DNA of 64,000 bases from Myxocyprinus asiaticus. Taxonomy: Eukaryota; Chordata; Actinopteri; Cypriniformes; Catostomidae. The position numbers were made by a program, and so were the translations under genes. Below the pieces are notes generated by a model. The model saw only the letters and a list, made by a program, of their open reading frames with translations. It was not told the origin of the DNA and made no database searches. This document shows, piece by piece, positions 15,294-25,562 of the stretch. Numbering within the stretch: the stretch's first letter is position 1; the number at the start of each line of letters is the position of its first letter. The stretch spans positions 30,292,289-30,356,288 of the forward strand of contig NC_059368.1 of assembly GCF_019703515.2 (NCBI RefSeq), read 5' to 3'.

Positions 15294-15869
15294 GTCATAT
15301 AGCCTATATATTTATGGTAAGAAAAAGCACAAGTAGATAACGCAACGGCATTGCTCAGAAATAAAGGATGGTTATTTAATGCAGTAAAAAAAAAATTATT
15401 ATTATTTGGAAATGATTTTTTATTTTATATTGTTTTGAACTGTTTTGGTTTGTGGTTGGTCTGTGCTCTGTGCAAGTTTCTCTTGTAAACAATGACACGC
15501 TTCCTACCTCCTCCACGTGACGTGTGACCTTACCAACGAGCTTACGTCATCCCTTTCATGAGCGCATCACAGAGATGTACGGAAGTGAACATTTATAGTT
15601 AAAAAGTATATAAGTATTGTTTTGTTTCTAAAAACAATCAATCGTTTGGGTTCAGAAGAACTTTATTTGTCAATTGGAGTCATGTGGATTATTTTGATGC
15701 ACCCTAAATATGCATTTTGGACCGTCAAAAAATCACTTACATTGTTTAAAGAGGAGGCCTGAAATGAAATCCTAAAAATCTTAAATTCTGTTTTTATGAA
15801 GAAAAACTCAGATACATCTTGGAGTAAATTATCAGCAAATTTTCATTTTTGGGTGAACTATTCCTTTAA

Positions 15870-16064
15870 ATCCAGTGTTGAATAAAATTGAGCTGCGCCC
15901 AACCGATCAAGCGATTCGTCAATCTTAGGTATTGGGTATGCATCAGATTTGGACAACACTTTGACTTTTCGATAGTCAACACAGAATCGGACCGTCCCAT
16001 CACTCTTAGGTACCAGAACCACTGGGCTGGCCCAATCGCTGTGCGACTCTTCTATTACGCCCAT
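15870..16064 (-). pseudogene. Reverse transcriptase, N-terminal half
   Basis: The minus strand reads MGVIEESHSDWASPVVLVPK then SDGTVRFCVDYRKV and AQFYSTLDL, RT fingers with the first catalytic Asp in the STLDL motif. The coding sequence stops where the TTAA element inserts (15865) and resumes beyond it at 14343. Confidence 0.85.
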
Positions 16065-16282
16065 CTCAAGTACTGCCTTTAATTCTTCCTGAACTACCTT
16101 TTTTTTGTGCTCAAGGGCGGCTACGAACCACCACCCCTGGGGTGGTCTTGATATGGTGCTTTATGAGGTTTGTACAACCGGGGAGAGACGAGAATACATC
16201 TGCGAATTCCGCTTGCAACTTGGCCACGTCCATGAGCTGCGACGGTGAGAGGTGGTCTTCACACGGGACCAGGGTGAACTGA

Positions 16283-16592
16283 TTAGCTTTGAGTCACCTC
16301 CGATCCGAGCTCCGCCCTCTTTGGGACTACCATCACCAAGGCCACAGGGACTGCCTCCCTCCAAGACTTTAAGAGGTTGAGATAGTAAAATCTGACGCGC
16401 ACTCCTAACCTCATAATCGAGATCTCTGAACCGCCGTGTGACCTTAAAGGGTCCTTGCCACTTGGTGAGTAATTTAGAGCTTGCGGTGGGCAGTAATACA
16501 AGAACTTTATCTCCTGGTGCAAATTCTCGTAATCGTGTTCCCTTTTGCTGTTCTTGAGTGTGGAGCAAATTCATTTGTGTTAACTGCCCCAA
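16283..16592 (-). pseudogene. Integrase C-terminal domain and linker to RT
   Basis: One frame reads LREFAPGDKVLVLLPTASSK then LLTKWQGPFKVTRR, the SH3-like C-terminal fold of Ty3/gypsy integrases. The next frame continues YYLNLLKSWREAVPVALVMV, the linker that precedes RT. Its position between the integrase core and RT shows that the integrase-RT order is a genuine continuous arrangement. Confidence 0.75.
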
Positions 16593-16599
16593 TGTGTGT

Positions 16600-17214
16600 A
16601 GTTTTGCTCTAAGATCAAGAGCTTACTGAATTTTGTTTTTGCTCTGTGAAGGCCCCTCCTTCCATGTCTCCCGTATGACATTAAGCAGGCCACCTGGTCT
16701 ATGCCCATACAGGAGCTCGAAGGGGGAAAACCCCGTGGAGGCTTGCGGGACCTCCAGGACCACAAATAATAGGGGTTCCAACCACTTATCCCAATCCCTC
16801 TCACCACCGTGTATGAACTTATGAATCATGTTTTTCAGGGTTTTATTAAATCGTTCAACCAAGCCATCCGTTTGCGGGTAATACATGCTTGTCCGAATCA
16901 ATTTAATGCCCAATAATTCGTACAGCTCGCATAGTGTACGTGACAAAGGTAGTGCCTTGATTGGTGAGGATATCTTGCAGAATCCCCACCCAGGAGATGA
17001 TTTTGAAGAGTGCCTCTGCAACACTACGTGCTTAGATGTTGCGCAGGGGCACCGCTTCCGGATATCGCGTTGCAAAATCCACCAGGACTAATGCAAAGCG
17101 ATGTCCACATGCCGACCACTCTAATGGCCCGACGAGTTCGGAGAAGGCCATTCGGACTGGCCTACTCCCCCCCCACCCCCATTTCTGGAGGGGAGACGCT
17201 ACCCTTCCGGCCAT
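16600..17214 (-). pseudogene. Integrase core of Gmr1-like element (frameshifted)
   Basis: On the minus strand, ELVGPLEWSACGHRFALVLVD and FATRYPEAVPLRNI carry the first catalytic Asp. The second catalytic position reads ILTNQGTTF, with Asn where integrases have Asp. The third region, SMYYPQTDGLVERFNKTLKN, keeps the catalytic Glu. Then follow LEVPQASTGFSPFELLYGH and RPGG. The zinc-binding HHCC domain and everything before it are absent. At least two frame changes break the core. The substitution and the frameshifts show the enzyme is inactive. Confidence 0.8.
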
Positions 17215-17302
17215 TCCACCAGGGATGGTCCACCCCGCCTCCTGGGAACCTGGGGAGAGACGAGGGAAGGGAGAGGGGAGAGGGAAAGGGCAAGCGGGAG
17301 AG

Positions 17303-17303
<1 letters not shown>

Positions 17304-17342
<39 letters not shown>
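17304..17342. repeat. (GA)n microsatellite in retrotransposon leader
   Basis: A run of GA repeats lies between the primer-binding site and integrase, where gag would be expected. Confidence 0.9.
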
Positions 17343-17344
<2 letters not shown>

Positions 17345-17613
17345 TTGCTCGCCTGTCCCCGGACACGCCGTTGCCTGGCCCTCAGCCATTCCTCTGTCCT
17401 CTGGGGGAAGACAGCCGCTCCTCCCCAGGAGGACGGCAGTGAGTCCTCCGACCCCTGGCGGACGGAACGGCTCGTCCCCTTCCTGGCAGATGGCAGTGGT
17501 TCCTCCGACTCCCAGCGGCCGGCAGCGACTCCTCAGTCCACTGGCGGATGGCTGCGACTCCTCCCCTGGCAGACGGCAGCGGCGAGGACTCCATGACAGT
17601 GCATCTTTCCTCC

Positions 17614-17631
17614 TTCCCGGGTGTCGGCACC
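17614..17631 (-). other. Primer-binding site of the LTR retrotransposon
   Basis: On the minus strand TGGTGCCGACACCCGGGA starts one base after the 5' LTR. The TGG start is expected for pairing with a tRNA CCA end. The tRNA was not identified. Confidence 0.7.
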
Positions 17632-17632
17632 A

Positions 17633-18016
17633 ATGTAATGCATGGTTCGGGTATGGAAAGGAGGAGATAGGGAGCAGTGACACAGTTCAGGTAAGGCTTT
17701 TATTTTTCTGCCTTCAGCACGCCGTATACACTCTTTTCATTGCTTTTCTTAGTTCACTCAGTTGTTCAATTACACTATCAATAAATGCAAACTTCTTGAA
17801 ATCATAAACTCAGAAACACACACAAGACACACTAACACTGCACTCTCATGTCGTTCTCTCTCTGCCATCTCTGGCATGTTTGGCTGCTTTTCAAGGTCTC
17901 TCTCCGCCATCACTGTAACAAGAAACAGCTGTTAGAAATTACACTAACCAGCTTGACGAGCCACACCACTCCCTCTCTCCCGCAAACAGACACAGAACCA
18001 CGCCCCCATCCCCACA
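17633..18016 (-). repeat. 5' LTR (minus-strand orientation)
   Basis: This 384-bp repeat matches 13702-14096 along its length with scattered differences and small indels. It has the canonical TG...CA ends. The primer-binding site begins one base inside it. Confidence 0.88.
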
Positions 18017-18075
18017 GCATAAAAGTGCAGGTCCTATCAAAATTACATTTCAAAAGCAAGCAAGTCTGCAAGAAA

Positions 18076-19098
18076 CTCAAGTTCACTTGAAATGGTGGTC
18101 TGGAGTCTGGTTCATGTCAGTTTGTATGGTTCACAATTGGTATGAACACAGTCCGGACTAATTTGCAGAACTGAACCACCATTGATGATGATGTACAATT
18201 TGCCTATACGTGGCAGCTTATATCTGCTGAAATTGCCCTTGCCGAGCAGTTTGCATTCTTTGCATCTTTTGCAATGCATCCACAGCAGAAAGACGCAGGT
18301 GTCTTGTAGTACAGGCAAAGGGACAAAACATGAGCAAACGTGTTTGGACTGAGCAATTAAACCAAGTGCTTAAAGGTTTTAAAAAAGGTATGAGAAGGTT
18401 TGCTTTGCAAAGCCTTTTAGAGATTTTAGAGAAGCGATTCTTTTTCATGGCACTATGCATGGTTTAGCAGGTCATTCTGAACTGTATTTGCACTACAATG
18501 TTGCCAGTTTTGGCAGCAAACAGTCACCACTACGGACATACTTTTCCCTGACCTCAGTTCCACAAAACATCTATTCCAACAAGCCACATGTCAATACCCA
18601 CAACATAATGTGAAATAAGCCTGAAACAGCATGTAGAGGATTTGCCTGTCCAACATGAACCACCATCAGTAACCCTTTCTTCTCTGTGAATATTCTTTAA
18701 ATTCGCTAATTTCTTACACTCTTTAAAAGGGTCTGCTCACTTCTACTCCACCATCATTCTCCCTCTTCACCGCCTTTTCTCTGGTTGCTATGGCAAGCTG
18801 GAGCAGCAGCCTCATGTGTCATAGTGTGGTCTGGGAGGCACGGAGGCACTTCACTCTGCTTTGAGGTCAAATCCAAATTCATGGGCCATGAGTGTGGAGG
18901 TCAGAGAGAGGTTAGGAAATACCAAGCTCACTACCCACAAAAATACCGTAACCACATACACTTGCTCTCCAGAACAATCAGATACACCGTCCCAACTCAA
19001 TGAGTAGATGAGGTTTACCTGCCATCCTGCTGTTGAGCTGCATGGATGATGGTCATTAAAAAGTTCACTAAAGTTCTTGAATATACTATTAAACTTTA
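18076..19098. other. plpp3 intron 4, unassigned
   Basis: No exon or well-bounded element was recognised between the two copies of the duplicated insertion-site sequence. Confidence 0.4.
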
Positions 19099-19287
19099 CC
19101 AAATAAACATGAGGTACTAGCAGTAAGACCCTCTGGGGGGCTGAAAACGGTCAAAATCGCGTTAAAACTTTAATCACAATGCGGTTCAATTGCTATTTAC
19201 TTAACAGATATAATAATGTAGGTAATATGCATAAAAGTGCAGCTCCTATCAAGATTACGTTTCAAAAGCAAGCAAGTCTGCAAGAAA
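19099..19287. repeat. Partial duplicate of the LTR-element insertion site, without the element
   Basis: This stretch matches 13559-13701 joined to 18022-18075, including AAATAAAC, GGTACTAGCAG, GGTTCAATTGCTATTTACTT and AGCAAGCAAGTCTGCAAGAAA. At the junction it reads TAATATGCATAAAAGTGCAG with a single GCATA, so it represents the target before the retrotransposon arrived. It may be a local duplication or a second copy of a dispersed repeat. Confidence 0.8.
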
Positions 19288-19976
19288 ATCTGACAACAAT
19301 GGTCTCATATATTTTGCTTCATCTTTGAGCTCGCTTCTTGTTAATATCACTCATTGGATTCTATGAAGGATGATGCAGATGACAAACAAAATTCTGTGAG
19401 AAGGAAAAAACTCGTAATGAGTGGCAGTCCTGCAATGCTCCTGATCTTCCAGTAGTTAGCTTGGATCATAACCTGACTATGAGTTCAATGTCTGGACTGT
19501 GCTGCTGTAACACTGTGATGGAGCAAATGACCACATTTTAATCAACATAAAGCAGATGACTCCAGGGTTTGACATGAAACAGAGGATGAGTAAAATCATC
19601 ATGGATGTACATATCCTTAATTCAATATCACTTTTATCATAACTTTGTAAAATACATTCATCTAGTAGAAATCTGGTGATAACTTGACATCTTATTCCCC
19701 CTTTACCATGAAAATGTATAATAATTTCGGGTTTACTACAGTAACTATCATGAACATGTTTTACATTCATACTAAACAATAATTTAGGGAAGTGAGGAAA
19801 TCTACACGCCGCTAATGGTGTGAAGCACTGAAAATGCAGTCCGGAGATTTTTTTCTGCTGCATGTTTACATAGACCAATAGTTAAAACAAAACACAGGCA
19901 GAATGCAAAAATGAGACATGAGTGAACAACCCCTTAGACTACCACACCTATGCAAGAAATTATGGTACATTTTCTT

Positions 19977-20480
19977 AAAGGAATAGTCTAGGTTCAATAC
20001 AAGTTAAGCTCAATCGACAGCATTTGTGACAAAATATTGATTACCACAAAAAATATATATTTTGACTTGCCCCTCCTTTTCTTTAAGAAAAAAAAAAAAA
20101 AAAAGCAAAAATCTGGGTTCCAGTGAGGCACTTACAACGAAAGTGAATGGTGCCAATTTCTGAACATTAAAAACATTCAAAAGTAAAGCCACAAGACATC
20201 AATTATATTAATTTTAACATGAATTTAGTGTGATAAAATCACTTACTAACCTTTTCTGTGTAAAGTTATAGCTAATTTTACAACTGCCATGCCATGACGA
20301 TGTAGTCAACAAACCCCAAAACCTTAAAATGACTGTAAAAATGACAATTTAAACAATTTTACAGATCAAATAATAAATGAGTTTTAACAGAAGAATGAAT
20401 GTAAGAGCTTTTATAAAATTATAAGTTTTACATTTCTGCCTTTAAACCCTCCAAAACTTAAATTTTTAATTTTTTACATT
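19977..20480. repeat. Dispersed repeat with AAAGGAATAGTCTAGGTTCA start
   Basis: The repeat contains AAGTTAAGCTCAATCGACAG and a poly-A stretch, and a diverged copy lies at about 10717-11150. The AGGAATA start resembles the TTAA elements of this window, but a matching end was not identified. Confidence 0.45.
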
Positions 20481-22300
20481 TCTGCCTTTAAACCCTTTTT
20501 TTTTTTTTTTATAAAATTATTGTGCAGAATGATGATTCATTCTCAAATTTGGTGAGAACAAAGTCTGTCTGGTTTTGAACTGGGTTTACTTTTTTGTAAA
20601 TAAAAGGGGATAACAGTAATGGTGTGAACTCTCATTATGACATCGGCGTCTGAACCATGAAGCACAAACTGCTAGACTACGATAATTACAAGGAGCAAGT
20701 ATCTCTCTATCAGTCTACTCGTTTCTTTCTTTTTTTTCAAGTTTTCTCAACTGGCCTCTTGATTTAGCACTGAAGGCCAATAGTCAACAAAGAAATAATC
20801 TCAGAGACTAATTCGTATAATCTCATTTTCCCTGTACCTTAACATTGTAGTCTATTCCCATGTACATGCTGTAGAGCCCCACAGTCTCAACACATGTTAT
20901 AATATATAATGGTATTTCACTCAACTCCAGCTTTGGCAAATGCAAGCAGCATATGGTGAGAGAAATCTGGCCAGGGTTTCAGATAAGATCTGAAGGGTAT
21001 GATGAGTAATTTGCCCCTCAGCAACTGCAAGAGACTCTCAGTGACAAAGCCAAGAGCGTGCAGGGATAAAAATTACACTCAGATCATCTTATTTCAAGAA
21101 ACTAAAACAAACAAACTGAAAAAAATCTGAAACCAAGTGACTTCACGACATGCTAAAAGTCTGTCCTCTGGAAGAACTCAGGGAATTAAACTTTTAACGG
21201 ACTGCTTTTTCTCTACAGCATTTTTGTCAAGAGTAATGATGTGCAATACTGGCTGACATCTCTGTTACCTTGTGGCTAATCACAACAGTTAAAATACAGT
21301 GGGCCTAAATGTTAAAACTGAATGGTTTAGTCACAGAACACTCAACAGTACTGCCCAGAGGTGTGCTTCTTAATGTACTGTTTCCTCTTGTGAAGGAAGA
21401 GCTCAGGTCAGGGCGTCAGGCCCAACTGTCAAAAAGTCACACATTAATTTAACAGCTGTATTGAGAGCATTAGAAAGAACCAAGCAGGAGTTTTAACAGG
21501 TCAGCCTTCAGAAGTTACCAACACATACACATATTGGCTACATTCACAAAGTAGCAGAATACGGCTGTCAGTCTTGTTTGGAGTGCTAAAATCACCAGTG
21601 TTTTGGTTACACTGCAATGGCAATATCCTCATTGCATTTTTTCTCAAATATTCTCTCAAAGCACTGAGAATGAACATTTGGCCCCATCCATTAGCAAAGC
21701 AGCCCCGCCTCCTAATCTCTGCCTCTGAGAGGTGAAGGGGCCTATGGAGATGTTGATGATTAAGATGCAGGAAGAAGGGATCAGAAAGAAAGGAAGAGAG
21801 GATAGGGAGGAGTGGAGGGCCTCGTGTTTGAAAAGGAGAAAGTTTGAAACCTTTGAAAGAGGCTTTACATAGATTGAGAGACTGTAGGAGGCTGAGCAAA
21901 ATCTGTCTTTGTATGTGTGTGTGAGCATGTATATTGGGGATTCTCCCTAATTAGTGCAAAAAGAGAGGGGTGTTTAAAAAAAAAAAAGAGAATACAAATA
22001 AAGCATAAGGATGAGTGAGAGAGAAATGAAGGAAAAACTTCAGAGAGAAAGGAAGTCTATACAGCTGCACAAATAAAAACAGGTGGAGTGTGTCCATCTG
22101 AGAGCTGAAGGGGAAAAATAACAGTGACCTACATTTAAGAGTCACACTGAGAAGGGTGAGGTGTTATAGAGGGTCCCTGTATCCATATTACCAAAGACAA
22201 CAATCAAATCTTTCAGTATACAGCTATTCAGTATGACACATACTGAGGCATGAGGCTTAGCAACACTTGGGGGAAGTTGGTTAAATATGAAGGGCCTAAA
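20481..22300. other. plpp3 intron 4, unassigned
   Basis: No coding or repeat signal was recognised apart from short homopolymer tracts. Confidence 0.4.
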
Positions 22301-22303
22301 TAT

Positions 22304-22335
<32 letters not shown>

Positions 22336-22362
22336 TACATACGCACACACACACACACACAC
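22301..22362. repeat. (TA)n and (CA)n microsatellite
   Basis: A short TA run followed by imperfect CA repeats, immediately before the dispersed repeat at 22363. Confidence 0.9.
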
Positions 22363-22695
22363 CGATCAGCCACAACATTAAAACCACCTGCCTAATATTG
22401 TGTAGGTCTCCCTCGTGCCACCAAAACAACGCCAACCTGCATCTCAGAATAGCATTCTGAGATGATATTCTTCACACCACAATTGTACAGAGCGGTTATC
22501 TGAGTTACTGTAGACTTTGTCAGTTCGAACCAGTCTGGCCATTCTCTGTTGACCTCTCTCATCAACAAGGCGTTTCCGTCCACAGAACTGCCACTCACTG
22601 GATGATTTTTTGTTTTCGGCACCATTTGGAGTAAATTCTAGAGACTGTTGTGCATTAAAATCCCAGGAGATCAGCAGATACAGAAAGCCGATCAT
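22363..22695. repeat. Dispersed repeat (CGATCAGCCACAACATTAAA type)
   Basis: The block opens CGATCAGCCACAACATTAAA and continues with ACCACCTGCCTAATATTGTG. This is a sequence I recognise as recurrent in fish genomes, but its superfamily cannot be assigned from here. On the minus strand it has a short open frame (about 22392-22625) without recognised motifs. Confidence 0.5.
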
Positions 22696-22705
22696 CCAAA
22701 GATTT

Positions 22706-23544
22706 CACAGTGGGTGAGAGACACTATAGCTTAAAGGCCTCTCCAGGTCTCTGTCTAACCATTAGACGACCAGGTGGAGGATTGATGATGATCTGGGGGG
22801 GTGCTTCAGCAAGGCCGGAATCGGGCAGATTCGTCTTTGTGAAGGACACATGAATCAAGCCACGTACAAGGTTATCCTGAAAGAAAACTTGCTTGCTTCT
22901 GCTCTGACAATGTTCCCCAACTCTGAGGATTGGTTTTTCCAGCAGCACAAATGCTCCATGCCGCACAGCCAGGTCAATCAAGGTGTGGATAGAGGACCAC
23001 CGGATCAAGACCCTGTCATGGCCAGCCCAATCTCCAGACCTGAACCCCATTGAAAACCTCTGGAATGTGATCAAGAGGAAGATGGATGGTCACAAGCCAT
23101 CAAACAAAGCTAAGCTGCTTGACTTTTTGCACCAGGAGTGCCATAAAGTCACCCAACAGCAATGTGAAAGACTGGTAGAGTGCATGCCAAGATGCATGAA
23201 AGCTGTGATTGAAAATCAGGGTTATTCCACCAAATATTGATTTCTGAACTCTTCCTAAGTTAAAACATTAGCATTGTGTTGTTTAAAAATGAATATGAAC
23301 TTGTTTTCTTTGCATTATTCGAGGTCTGAAAACGCTGCATCTTCTTTGTTATTTTGACCAATTGGATTTTCTGCAAATAAATGCTCTCAATGCCAATATT
23401 TTTAATTTGGAATTTGGAAGAAATGTTGTCAGTACTTTATAGAATAAAACAAAAATGTTCATTTTACTCAAACACATACTTATAAATAGTAAATCCAGAG
23501 AAACTGATAATTTTGCAGTGGTCTCTTAATTTTTTCCAGAGCTG
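22706..23544 (+). mobile_element. Tc1-like element, 5'-truncated, with rearranged start
   Basis: The right terminal sequence ends TTTTTTCCAGAGCTG at 23544, next to TGTA and a TA tract. The same terminus, reversed, starts the element at 60014. The first part (22706-22775) is inverted relative to the transposase that follows, and the copy at 60 kb has the same joint. The N-terminal transposase and left repeat are absent. Confidence 0.7.
22768..23240 (+). pseudogene. Tc1 transposase C-terminal remnant
   Basis: The plus strand reads GGGLMMIWGG near 22775. From 22983 it has MWIEDHRIKTLSWPAQSPDL then NPIENLWNVIKRKMDGHKPS, including the catalytic Glu of the DD34E triad, and ends NQGYSTKY and stop at 23240. 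Frames change between these parts, and the N-terminal DNA-binding domain and first Asp are missing. Confidence 0.8.
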
Positions 23545-23546
23545 TG

Positions 23547-23578
<32 letters not shown>

Positions 23579-23580
23579 CA

Positions 23581-24134
23581 CACTACTGGTCAAAAGCTTT
23601 GAAACACTTACTCGTTCTTTATTATAATTTTTTTTTTTTTTTTTTTTTTTTTCACATTTGAGAATAATAGTAAAGTCATCAAAACTATAGAATAACATAA
23701 ATGGAACTATGGGAATTATGTTGTGACTAAACAAAATCCAAAATAAATCAAAACTGTGTTATATTTTAGCATCTTGAAAGTAGTCACCCTGTGCCTAGAA
23801 TTTGCAGACATGTACTCTTGACATTTTCTCAACCAACTTCTTGAGGTATCACCCTGGGATGCTTTTTAAACAGTATTGAAGGAGTTCCCATCGATGTTGG
23901 GCACTTATTGGCTGCTTTTATTTATTTTTTGGTCCAAGTCATCAATTTCAAAAACTTTTTTTTTTTTTTATTACATTTTAGTTTTAGAATTAAATTAATT
24001 CATATATTGCCACAATTATATTTTTGTCTACAAAACTAATTTCAAACATTTAAGCATACACCTTCAGATCAAAAGACTTTTAAGATCATGAGAAACATTT
24101 CAGTCAAGTGTTTCAAAACTTTTGACCGGTAGTG
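23581..24134. mobile_element. Tc1/mariner-like MITE, copy 1
   Basis: The ends CACTACTGGTCAAAAGCTTT and (right end) AAAACTTTTGACCGGTAGTG form terminal inverted repeats, with TA after the right end. A second copy lies at 55083-55625, sharing the interior including TTTGCAGACATGTACTCTTG. At 554 bp it has no transposase. Confidence 0.8.
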
Positions 24135-24290
24135 TATATATATGTTATTCTTCTTCTTCTTATTATTATTATTAATTTTTTTAAATGCAAAAGGGTAATA
24201 GTGTGGGTTAGGGTTAGTCTATAAAGTATTTAGAATTAGCTGTCCCATTTAGATTTAGCCTAATAGATTTAGAGTGTGCAAGGTACTTAC

Positions 24291-24348
24291 TGCAAGGTAC
24301 AGCATGGTGTACATCGAAAAGGAAGCATGTCCGGAAAAGAAGGATTTC
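24291..24348 (-). CDS. plpp3: plpp3 exon 4 (PAP2 motif C2, SGH)
   Basis: This 58-bp exon completes the Arg codon started by exon 3 (AG plus G) and ends on a codon boundary at GCA before the donor GTAAGTACC. It encodes KSFFSGHASFSMYTMLYLA. SGH is PAP2 motif C2, whose His acts in the phosphohistidine chemistry of the superfamily. The acceptor (CTTTACAG) is preceded by a CT/GA-rich simple repeat (24355-24400). It is too short to stand out as an open frame; it was identified by the catalytic motif and phase match to exons 3 and 5. Confidence 0.95.
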
Positions 24349-24354
24349 CTGTAA

Positions 24355-24399
<45 letters not shown>

Positions 24400-24400
24400 A
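24355..24400. repeat. (GA)n microsatellite
   Basis: GA repeats end seven bases from the exon 4 acceptor and, on the transcribed strand, provide its pyrimidine tract. Confidence 0.95.
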
Positions 24401-25207
24401 GATCATTTAATCTAAAGAAAAAATAAATAATAATAAAAAAAAAAAGTATAATAATAATATTATGTTTATGAGATCATTTGAGTTGCAGGTGTAAACATCA
24501 CCTCTAAGCTTGTTTTTGGGTCACTCTATTTTCTATTCTATTGTTTTCTATTATTTTGCTAATAACTGAAAGCCTATTTATTCCATTTCCGTTGCAACAA
24601 TATATTAAAATCAAGTGCAAGTATTCACCCTGCAATGAAGTGCCGTTTTTTAAATGAATTTCGCTTGTTTGCTAGGCAAAAAATTTGCAACTAATTTGAG
24701 TTATTACACAGTTCTCTGGAATATTTTATTCTGATTGGTCAATTGCAGCCTTCTGCAGTAAAATATTTTGGTGCAATGACTTAATTGTGCAAAGCAACCA
24801 ATTTCCTACATAGCTGTGTTAGTTACATGGGTCTCCAATTGCTTCACTGTCTCTTTTTTGTCACATAAAAAAATTATTTCAACTCAAATCAACACACACA
24901 AAAAAAAGTTTTTAGGGCTGAGTAAAACTACTGATTTTCAGATTAATGGTGATCTTCATTCATTCAGTTTTGGTTGTGCTGATTATTATATCTGTTAAAT
25001 AAACAGCAATTGAACTGTATTGTTTGGGCCCTGCTGTTAATTAGTTGCTTGAGCGCAAGAAGAATAGGTCTTAAGTGACAATGACACATTTATTAGTTTA
25101 GCAGTTACTATCATCACAAACAATTCAACAGTAGGAAGCAATAACATAAGTAGTGCTATGTACATGTATAAGCACATGTTTGTGCATGCAAGTGCTGAAC
25201 ATCTCAC

Positions 25208-25488
25208 CTGGCCTCTTGTACTTTGCTGGGATCTCCAGTGCATTTGTAATCAGTGATATATCCCAGAGAGCAATTGATGGTAGAGTAGTCCGGCATGCAC
25301 ACATCTAGGAAGTGCGGCCTCATCCGGCCAACCGAGACCTTGGCAATGTCTGTGAACGATTGGCTGACAGCACAGCCGAAGATGAACACGCCCACTTGTC
25401 TGTAGAGGGCGGAGACATAAGGGTTCCCCACAAATGATTTGGAGCCCTGGTTCATGTAATGGATCCTGAAGCATTCGCCAATCACGAT
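25208..25488 (-). CDS. plpp3: plpp3 exon 3 (TM2-TM3, PAP2 motif C1, large extracellular loop)
   Basis: This 281-bp exon starts on a codon boundary after TCTCTAG and ends in phase 2 (GAGGCCAG then GTGAGAT). It opens [15 protein letters not shown], then gives TM3 ([19 protein letters not shown]) and the family signature [12 protein letters not shown]2 catalytic motif C1 is KVSVGRMRP (Lys and Arg-Pro intact), followed by HFLDVC. The second extracellular loop carries a likely N-glycosylation sequon (NCS in INCSLGYI) and ends KVQEAR. At the place where human PLPP3 has an Arg-Gly-Asp tripeptide in this loop, this gene has Thr-Gly-Asp (YKCTGDPSK), so the integrin-binding motif described for human PLPP3 is not conserved here. 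No stops or frameshifts are seen. Confidence 0.97.
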
Positions 25489-25562
25489 CTAGAGAATGGT
25501 TCATTTACATGGCAAAATTATTGACAGCTTTGATTTATACTACATACCATGCAAGTCATTAA

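Larger units (their letters stand above)
14348..15865 (+). mobile_element. TTAA-flanked THAP-encoding DNA transposon (Kolobok-like) nested in RT
   Basis: The 1518-bp element has terminal inverted repeats of about 300 bp or more, from AGGAATAGTTCACCCAAAAA to the reverse complement at the right end. The right flank is TTAA (15866-15869). The left flank is TAAA (14344-14347), the complement of TTTA. The uninterrupted RT frame requires TTAA there, so the left copy carries one substitution. It encodes one THAP domain but no transposase catalytic domain. It was inserted after the LTR retrotransposon and later received a solo LTR (15102-15293). Confidence 0.82.
13702..18016 (-). mobile_element. LTR retrotransposon with integrase before RT (Gmr1-like Ty3/gypsy)
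   Basis: Two direct LTRs (13702-14096 and 17633-18016) both run TGTAA...CCACA. They are flanked by a 5-bp duplication GCATA (13697-13701 and 18017-18021). Read on the minus strand, the order is LTR, primer-binding site, integrase, integrase C-terminal domain, reverse transcriptase, purine-rich tract, LTR. Integrase upstream of RT is the domain order of Gmr1-type elements and not of ordinary Ty3/gypsy. Gag and protease are missing between the primer site and integrase. RT stops after its YLDD region, so RNase H is deleted. Without the nested transposon at 14348-15865 the element is about 2.8 kb. It lies in plpp3 intron 4, on the gene's strand. Confidence 0.85.

Noticed and set aside
16161..17214. 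Endogenous retrovirus
   Set aside because: No envelope-like sequence is present, and the integrase-before-RT order with short LTRs fits a Gmr1-like retrotransposon.
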